A program made the position numbers and the translations under genes. Below are positions 6,355-10,891 of a stretch of DNA of 10,891 nucleotides, piece by piece. The stretch covers positions 1 through 10,891 of the forward strand of contig DFGU01000045.1 of NCBI GenBank assembly GCA_002371785.1. The letters are read 5' to 3'. Each line of letters starts with the position of its first letter. Position 1 is the first letter of the stretch. The notes beneath the pieces were generated by a model. That model worked only from the letters and a program-made list of their open reading frames with translations, made no database searches and had not been told where the DNA came from. Origin of the DNA: Bacteroidales bacterium UBA3742 (lineage in GTDB: Bacteria > Bacteroidota > Bacteroidia > Bacteroidales > Paludibacteraceae).

Positions 6355-6423
6355 GGTAAGGAGCGCTCATTTTTATGCCAATCCCCGAAGGCGTTAGAGG
6401 GGGTAATATATAATATCGAAACC

Positions 6424-7008
6424 ATGAAGAAATTGTTAATTATTTTGTGGTGCGGATTAGCACTTAACTCTTGTATTGTTCCAACTACAACGACCCAGAC
6501 TGTGCCTAAGCAGCCAATTGCATGTTTGGTGGACACTTTTGTGGCAACTCATCCTAATTTTATGAATAATGAAGTTACGAGAGAGCAGGCTAATGTTGAA
6601 TGGAAGCAAGCTGTATTAGACTCTTTGAAAAACCCCCATTTTTTGGATAGTATACGTCTAACTATGATTGGCATAAACAAGACGAAGAAAAACGGATATG
6701 TAGCTCATTTCCGTTCCAATAATAATGATTATAGTTATGGCTATAAAAATATAAATAGTTTACATTTTGATGTTCTTACATGTGTCTCGGACTCAATAGC
6801 GTTAACATTAGTTGAGAATGCGGATTATATCGTATTTGGACAAATTATTAGTCCTATTGATTTCCCGGCGATGCAAGTACTTTACGGAGCTCCTCTTAAT
6901 CGTTACACAGATGATTATAGTATTACCGAAAGTTATAGGGAAGGAATTTATGACATTCAGATGGCTAATCTTATGATGGATATAAATGATTTTCGCATTG
7001 TACAATAA
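6424..7008 (+). CDS. Small predicted lipoprotein of unknown function
   Basis: A 194-aa protein starting at the ATG at 6424 (MKKLLIILWCGLALNSC). It has a lipoprotein signal with lipobox L14-N-S-C17, so it should be lipid-anchored in an outer or inner membrane and face the periplasm or the outside. An in-frame GTG at 6241 would put the signal sequence mid-protein and is rejected. A Thr/Pro-rich linker follows Cys17. The rest (VDTFVATHPNF, then an SDSIALTLVENADYIVFGQI segment) looks like a small soluble domain, but I recognise no family. The gene is clearly AT-richer than the flanking repeats, ffh and the R-M gene, which suggests separate acquisition. It stands alone after repeat copy B and its promoter and leader hairpin, and has its own terminator. 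It might be cargo with a surface or protective role, but no evidence shows this. Confidence 0.75.
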   Translation: MKKLLIILWCGLALNSCIVPTTTTQTVPKQPIACLVDTFVATHPNFMNNEVTREQANVEWKQAVLDSLKNPHFLDSIRLTMIGINKTKKNGYVAHFRSNNNDYSYGYKNINSLHFDVLTCVSDSIALTLVENADYIVFGQIISPIDFPAMQVLYGAPLNRYTDDYSITESYREGIYDIQMANLMMDINDFRIVQ

Positions 7009-7031
7009 GTATAGAATATTTCTGTAATTCA

Positions 7032-7060
7032 GGGCGGGACGCGAGTTCCGCCCATTTTTT
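7032..7060 (+). terminator. Intrinsic terminator after the lipoprotein gene
   Basis: GGGCGG (7032-7037) and CCGCCC (7048-7053) form a perfect 6-bp G/C stem over a 10-nt loop, followed by A and six T (7055-7060). It lies 23 bases after the stop codon. Confidence 0.8.
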
Positions 7061-7087
7061 ACTCTTGAATTTGGGAATCTGTCTTTC

Positions 7088-7380
7088 CTTTCTTCCATTC
7101 CGCGGGATCGGATCCGACGCTGTCTATTAGCCCGGCATTTGATGCCGGCATATGTTTTGTCAATTGTTTCCGGATATCATCCGGATGTGTATTTTTGTTC
7201 CGTGCGCGAGTCGTCAGGCTCGCGTTTATTCTTCATCATATTTCGCCGATTGACAATCGGCAGTCACGTCGTTCATTGTCCGGCATGCCATGCCGTCATA
7301 GATTTCGTCCCCGACAAGGAGCTTCAGCTCTGCTGCATTTTGCATTTCGGTCGCATTCTTGCGGCCGATTTTTTTTCGAA
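7088..7380. repeat. Truncated third repeat copy (C) and further palindromes
   Basis: About 7088-7218 matches internal parts of copies A and B, joined differently: the TTCCATTCCG and GGATCGGATCCG words are followed directly by GTCTATTAG, CCGGCAT-ttg-ATGCCGG (7132-7148), CCGGAT-atc-ATCCGG and the CGTGCGCGAGTCGTCAGG stretch. The last part forms a perfect CGCGAG/CTCGCG hairpin (7205-7224). More hairpins follow: GCCGATT-gac-AATCGGC near 7245, CGGCAT-gcc-ATGCCG near 7282, GAGC/GCTC near 7319 and TCGGTCGCA/TGCGGCCGA near 7350. No gene is supported between 7009 and 7712. Confidence 0.75.
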
Positions 7381-7432
7381 AGCATTTTTTCACGGCATTT
7401 TTATCTTTTTTCGAAAAAATCTCATCCCCAAA

Positions 7433-7464
7433 TTTGCATATCTCAAAAAAAAGTCGTACCTTTG
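7433..7464 (+). promoter_or_regulatory. Promoter for the small gene at 7713
   Basis: TTTG (7433-7436), 20 bp, TACCTTTG (7457-7464). The surrounding sequence (TTTGCATAT, then an A-run and GTCGTA) closely resembles the promoters in copies A and B, so they may share ancestry. The predicted leader is about 240 nt. Confidence 0.7.
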
Positions 7465-7479
7465 CAACCAGTTTAGAGA

Positions 7480-7611
7480 GTAGTATGATATAAGTATGAA
7501 ATAAGTAGGTTATTAGTAGGTGATAAGTAGGTTATTAGTAGGTGATAAATAGATTATAAATAAGTGATAACATCGTTATAAATATGTCATAAATAGCTTA
7601 TTAGTACGTAA
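7480..7611 (+). repeat. 22-bp tandem repeat array in a leader region
   Basis: Two perfect 22-bp units (7502-7523 and 7524-7545) are flanked by about four degenerate ones. Each unit is two related 11-mers, TAAGTAGGTTA and TTAGTAGGTGA, giving an 11-bp period close to one helical turn. The array lies between the promoter at 7433-7464 and the gene at 7713. It is rich in TAA, TAG and TGA, so it does not code. Confidence 0.8.
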
Positions 7612-7712
7612 ATAGTAGGTCATTGAGCCAATTGCGAGCCAAGCCCGGTACCAACTCATCCCAAAAGCATACCACCAAACAGCAATTTTAAACCCAAAAT
7701 ACATATACCATC

Positions 7713-8150
7713 ATGGCAAAATTAGATTTCTCAGCAGGCATCGACAAAGTGTTCGGTGCACTCGACAGCAAGCACGAACTGATCGTGCGCCAAAAACACC
7801 TTCACGCTCCGGACGGCTCACTCACCAAGCAATGCAAGCCGGAGGGCTATTTCCAGGCTCACAAACGTGACTACAAGCAAAACCCGCCTACCGGTCGCGA
7901 ACTGGCTCATCTTCAGCGTTTTGGACAGGCGTCGCTCCAAACAACAGCCCTTCTCAAGGCGATGAAAAACCCCGATCAGGCTACGCCCGAACAACGCGCC
8001 CAAGTCGCCGACTTCAAAGCTCGCTTCCAGGCGCAAATCAAAGGCGATGCCGACCCGCAAGCTCCTCGCGACAAGTCGGGCAAATTGCGTCACTACTACC
8101 GCATCGACACCTTCATTCGGGCGATCCTATATCAAGCCCTCGAAGCCTGA
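7713..8150 (+). CDS. Small basic protein of unknown function
   Basis: A 145-aa protein beginning MAKLDFSAGIDKVFGALDSK. It has no signal peptide or membrane segment and is rich in Lys, Arg, His and Gln, so it is probably cytosolic and could bind nucleic acid, though no known DNA- or RNA-binding motif is visible. The middle (about 60-115) looks helical, with a Gln/Ala-rich stretch, and the end has RHYYRIDTFIRAILYQALEA. I recognise no family. The ATG at 7713 is the first in the frame after a long leader with a consensus promoter and a 22-bp repeat array. Codon use matches ffh downstream, which suggests a resident gene. A strong terminator follows, so it is transcribed apart from ffh. Confidence 0.75.
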   Translation: MAKLDFSAGIDKVFGALDSKHELIVRQKHLHAPDGSLTKQCKPEGYFQAHKRDYKQNPPTGRELAHLQRFGQASLQTTALLKAMKNPDQATPEQRAQVADFKARFQAQIKGDADPQAPRDKSGKLRHYYRIDTFIRAILYQALEA

Positions 8151-8158
8151 AATTTCAA

Positions 8159-8197
8159 AAAAATCTCGCGTACGCTTGCGTATGTGAGATTTTTTTT
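8159..8197 (+). terminator. Strong intrinsic terminator before ffh
   Basis: AAAAATCTCGCGTACG and CGTATGTGAGATTTTTTTT form a long stem with two G-T type pairs around CTTG, ending in eight T. It starts nine bases after the stop of the 145-aa gene. A-rich and T-rich flanks on both sides could make it work in both directions. Confidence 0.8.
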
Positions 8198-8206
8198 GTA
8201 CCTTTG
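8176..8206 (+). promoter_or_regulatory. ffh promoter, overlapping the upstream terminator
   Basis: TTG (8176-8178) sits in the loop of the terminator hairpin. After 20 bp comes TACCTTTG (8199-8206), just beyond the T-run. The predicted start lies about 15-20 nt before the ffh ATG. Confidence 0.65.
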
Positions 8207-8229
8207 CAGCCGATTTAATTTGGAGTATT

Positions 8230-9528
8230 ATGTTTGATAACTTATCAGAACGATTAGAAAGAAGTTTTAAGATCCTCAAAGGTGAAGGACGTATCACCGA
8301 AATCAATATTGCCGAGACGGTAAAAGATATCCGTAAGGCCCTGCTTGAAGCGGATGTCAACTACAAGACCGCTAAGCAGTTTACCGACCAGGTCAAGGAG
8401 AAAGCCCTCGGTCAGAACGTCATGACGGCTGTTCGCCCGGGCCAATTGATGGTCAAAATCACCCACGACGAACTGGCTGCCCTCATGGGTGGCGAGACGG
8501 CCGAGATCAACCTCAAGGGACAACCCGCCATCATCCTGATGTCGGGTCTCCAGGGTTCGGGTAAGACGACCTTCGCGGCCAAACTGGCCAACTACCTGCA
8601 GACGAAGAAGTCGCGCCGTGTCATGCTGGCTGCCTGCGACGTCTATCGTCCCGCTGCTATCGAACAGTTGCGCGTACTGGGCGAGCAGATCAACGCCACC
8701 GTCTATACCGAGGAGACCGAGACCAATCCGGTCCGCAAGGCCCAGAATGCCGTCAACGAGGCACGCCGCCTGGGCTACGACACCCTCATCGTCGATACCG
8801 CCGGACGTCTGGCTGTTGATGAGCAGATGATGCAGGAGATAGCCGCTATCAAGCAGGCTATCAACCCCTCGGAGACGCTCTTCGTCGTAGATGCCATGAC
8901 TGGTCAGGATGCTGTCAATACCGCCAAGGAGTTCAACGACCGTCTCGACTTCGACGGCGTCGTACTCACCAAACTGGATGGTGACGCACGTGGCGGTGCG
9001 GCCCTCTCCATTCGCTCCGTCGTCCAGAAGCCGATTAAGTTTATCGGTACGGGCGAGAAGATGGAAGCCCTCGACCAGTTCCACCCCGCCCGTATGGCCG
9101 ATCGTATCCTGGGTATGGGTGATGTAGTATCGCTCGTAGAACGTGCGCAACAGCAGTACGACGAGGCCGAAGCACGTCGCCTCTCCAAGAAGATCGCCAA
9201 GAACCAGTTCGACTTCAACGACTTCCTTGGCCAACTCAGCCAGATCAAGAAGATGGGCTCCATGAAGGAACTCATGGGCATGATACCCGGTATGGACAAG
9301 GCCCTCAAGGGCGTCGAGATCAGCGACGATGCCTTCAAACCCATCGAGGCCATGATCTCGTCTATGACTCCGGCCGAACGGTCCAATCCTTCGCTTATCA
9401 ACGGATCGCGCAAAGAGCGTATCGCACGCGGATCCGGCACCACGATCGTAGAGGTCAACCGCTTCCTCAAGCAGTTTGAACAGACTTCCAAGATGATGCG
9501 TAAAGTACAACAAATGAAACGACGTTAA
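8230..9528 (+). CDS. ffh: Signal recognition particle GTPase Ffh
   Basis: The protein part of the bacterial signal recognition particle. With 4.5S/SRP RNA it binds hydrophobic signal or transmembrane segments on the ribosome and delivers them to the receptor FtsY at the inner membrane. The 432 aa are full length. The N domain covers about 1-90. The G domain has GLQGSGKTT (106-114), DVYRPAA (137-143), DTAGR (189-193), TKLDGDARGG (from 247) and GTGEKMEAL. The Met-rich M domain runs from about 325 and includes the RNA-binding GSGTTIVEVNRFLKQF (from 401). The ATG at 8230 follows a consensus promoter closely. The stop lies 5 bp before the next gene, and folD follows that, so the three probably form one operon. 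Nothing is missing from the key motifs. Confidence 0.98.
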   Translation: MFDNLSERLERSFKILKGEGRITEINIAETVKDIRKALLEADVNYKTAKQFTDQVKEKALGQNVMTAVRPGQLMVKITHDELAALMGGETAEINLKGQPAIILMSGLQGSGKTTFAAKLANYLQTKKSRRVMLAACDVYRPAAIEQLRVLGEQINATVYTEETETNPVRKAQNAVNEARRLGYDTLIVDTAGRLAVDEQMMQEIAAIKQAINPSETLFVVDAMTGQDAVNTAKEFNDRLDFDGVVLTKLDGDARGGAALSIRSVVQKPIKFIGTGEKMEALDQFHPARMADRILGMGDVVSLVERAQQQYDEAEARRLSKKIAKNQFDFNDFLGQLSQIKKMGSMKELMGMIPGMDKALKGVEISDDAFKPIEAMISSMTPAERSNPSLINGSRKERIARGSGTTIVEVNRFLKQFEQTSKMMRKVQQMKRR

Positions 9529-9533
9529 ATCCC

Positions 9534-9980
9534 GTGGCAGATTACAGTAGACATCATCACCACCATCGCCACCGTCAGGTAGGCGTCAGCAGTGGACCGT
9601 CACGACTCAACTGGCGACGCGACAAGAAAATCATCATCGGCTTCTCGCTGTTGATCGTCACCTCCGTGGTACTCGTGCTCGGTCCGTTCCGCCCCTTCTT
9701 CAAGGAGCTCGTCATGCTCTGCAAAGAGATGGTAATGCCCGAACCCGAGAATACCCTGGATGCCGATCCGCTTAAGATCAACTACAAGTACCAGAAGGAG
9801 CGCCAGGCTACCGGCGACAGCGTAGCCGCTGCACAGCATCTCGACACCACCATGCGGCGCGAGATACGTCGCCAGACCGTACCCGTCTATCGTCCGCCAC
9901 GTAAGCATAACGAGTGGTATCTGACCGAGAAGGACGTTAAGGACCTGCGCCGCGGTCAGGACAGTAAATCAGAAGAATAA
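9534..9980 (+). CDS. Small single-pass membrane protein with His-rich N-terminus
   Basis: A 148-aa protein with a GTG start at 9534, 5 bp after ffh. No ATG lies before the membrane segment, so the GTG is preferred. Residues 7-14 read HHHHHRHR. A basic stretch (RRDKK, 28-32) precedes a transmembrane helix at about 33-50 (IIIGFSLLIVTSVVLVLG). The charged C-terminal part (about 55-148) is soluble, with Arg/Lys- and Glu-rich segments ending in DSKSEE. The positive-inside rule puts the N-terminus in the cytosol. I recognise no family. Position between ffh and folD with 5-bp and 9-bp gaps implies co-transcription. The link to protein targeting is by position only. The His run might bind metal, but nothing proves it. 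Confidence 0.75.
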   Translation: MADYSRHHHHHRHRQVGVSSGPSRLNWRRDKKIIIGFSLLIVTSVVLVLGPFRPFFKELVMLCKEMVMPEPENTLDADPLKINYKYQKERQATGDSVAAAQHLDTTMRREIRRQTVPVYRPPRKHNEWYLTEKDVKDLRRGQDSKSEE

Positions 9981-9989
9981 CACCGCCCC

Positions 9990-10891
9990 ATGACCCTATT
10001 AGACGGAAAACAAATAGCAGCTACCATACGTGCCGAACTGCGCGCCGAGATTGATGCTCTGCACGCATCTGGCCAACGCGTGCCGCGTCTGGGTATCGTG
10101 ATCGTTGGTCACAACCCGGCCTCTGAGACCTACGTGGCCAACAAGATAAAAGCCTGCCAGGAGGTGGGCTTCCAGGCCGAACGTATCGCCCTCGAGGCCG
10201 ATATCAGCGAAGCCGATCTGCTGCGTGAGGTCCAGCGCCTCAATACCGACCCGGCTATCGACGGCTTCATCGTCCAGCTCCCGTTGCCGACGCACATCAA
10301 CGAATCCACCATTCTCTCGGCCATCGACTACCGCAAGGATGTGGACGGACTGACGCCCGAGAACGTAGGACGAACCGTCCAAGGCTTGCCCTCTATCGTA
10401 TCGGCTACGCCGCGCGGCATACGCGAGTTGCTCGCGCGCTACAATATCCCTACAGCCGGACGTCACGTCGTTGTCATCGGTCGCTCCAATATCGTCGGCA
10501 AACCCGTAGCCATGCTGCTCATGCAGCGCCCCTACCTCTCGTTGCCTGGCATGAGCGCCTCCTCCCTGGGTGACGCTACCGTGACCATATGCCACTCCAA
10601 GACCCAAGACCTGCCCGCCATCTGCCGCACGGCCGATATCATCATCGTGGCTGCTGGTTCACCAGGACTGCTCACGGCCGACATGGTGCGTCCCGGTACA
10701 ACGGTCATCGACGTGGGCATCAACCGTGTTGAAATCCCCAACGCCAATGCCAATGCCAAGGCCAAATACCGACTTGTAGGCGATGTGGACTTCCCCGCCG
10801 TTGCCCCTCTGTGTAACTATATCACCCCCGTGCCCGGAGGCGTCGGCCCCATGACCATCGTCAGCCTCCTGCAGAACACCCTGCAAGCCTA
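9990..10891 (+). CDS. folD: FolD, methylene-THF dehydrogenase/cyclohydrolase (stop cut by window end)
   Basis: Bifunctional cytosolic enzyme of one-carbon metabolism: it oxidises 5,10-methylene-THF to methenyl-THF with NAD(P)+, then hydrolyses that to 10-formyl-THF for purine and fMet synthesis. Motifs in order: VGHNPASETYVANKIKAC with Y48 and catalytic K52, GFIVQLPLP, DVDGLTPENVG, SATPRGI (family usually CTP), nucleotide-binding VVVIGRSNIVGKPVA, ATVTICHSKT, DVGIN, GDVDF, and ITPVPGGVGPMT. The 300 codons seen are slightly more than the usual 280-300, and the window ends in TA after GCC, probably the start of the stop. Extra length comes from a loop (about PYLSLPGMSASSLG) after the nucleotide motif and a NANANAKAK stretch (251-259) from a 6-bp repeat. 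Third gene of the ffh run. Confidence 0.97.
   Translation, partial: MTLLDGKQIAATIRAELRAEIDALHASGQRVPRLGIVIVGHNPASETYVANKIKACQEVGFQAERIALEADISEADLLREVQRLNTDPAIDGFIVQLPLPTHINESTILSAIDYRKDVDGLTPENVGRTVQGLPSIVSATPRGIRELLARYNIPTAGRHVVVIGRSNIVGKPVAMLLMQRPYLSLPGMSASSLGDATVTICHSKTQDLPAICRTADIIIVAAGSPGLLTADMVRPGTTVIDVGINRVEIPNANANAKAKYRLVGDVDFPAVAPLCNYITPVPGGVGPMTIVSLLQNTLQA
10740..10766. repeat. Hexanucleotide repeat inside folD
   Basis: AACGCCAATGCCAATGCCAA continues into GGCCAA and encodes NANANAKAK. This is a slippage-type repeat in a loop between the DVGIN and GDVDF motifs. Gains or losses of whole 6-bp units would keep the frame. Confidence 0.7.

Noticed and set aside
6241..6423. N-terminal extension of the lipoprotein from a GTG at 6241
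   Set aside because: It would run through the leader hairpin and place a clear lipoprotein signal (MKKLLIILW, lipobox LNSC) 61 residues inside the protein.
7480..7611. CRISPR array
   Set aside because: The 22-bp units are head to tail with no unique spacers and degrade outward; no cas gene is near.
8254..9513. 419-codon open frame antisense to ffh
   Set aside because: Same effect of codon bias in ffh; the product resembles no family and the sense protein is certain.

Overview
The window looks like Bacteroidales chromosome. The genus cannot be fixed from sequence alone. Five promoters share the Bacteroidetes sigma-ABfr pattern: a TTG or TTTG box, exactly 20 bp, then TAnnTTTG. There are no clear Shine-Dalgarno sequences, and ffh, folD and a PagL-like outer membrane protein have Bacteroidetes-type sequences.

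Layout. Bases 1-42 hold the end of a plus-strand gene. It converges on a minus-strand gene (106-1431) for a PagL/acyloxyacyl-hydrolase-like outer membrane protein. About 6 kb of accessory DNA follows (about 1540-7300), built from a mosaic of short palindromes. A block of about 690-715 bp occurs twice as a direct repeat (1812-2497 and 5525-6238), and a truncated third copy lies at about 7088-7224. Copy A is followed by a single-chain Type IIL/IIG restriction-modification enzyme of the MmeI family (2700-5501). Copy B is followed by an AT-rich gene for a small lipoprotein (6424-7008). From about 7430 the DNA looks like core genome: a promoter, a 22-bp tandem repeat array, a small unidentified gene (7713-8150), then the run ffh, small membrane protein, folD (8230 to the window end).

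Most notable. Both full repeat copies end in a perfect-spacing promoter. Each is followed, about 140-160 nt downstream, by a long multi-stem hairpin, and then by a cassette gene whose ATG lies about 330-340 nt from the predicted transcription start. The two hairpins are outside the nearly identical repeat and differ greatly in sequence. They keep the same architecture and one shared stem (ATAAGTY pairing with RACTTAT), with compensatory change. I infer a modular array of repeat + promoter + structured leader + cargo gene, in which recombination between direct repeats could gain or lose cargo such as the R-M enzyme. This is an inference. The repeats, promoters and hairpins are visible in the sequence, but mobility, RNA function and cargo exchange are untested.

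Working together. The OMP, ffh, FolD and small membrane protein are ordinary chromosomal genes. The R-M enzyme would methylate the host and cut unmodified DNA. The lipoprotein has no assigned role.
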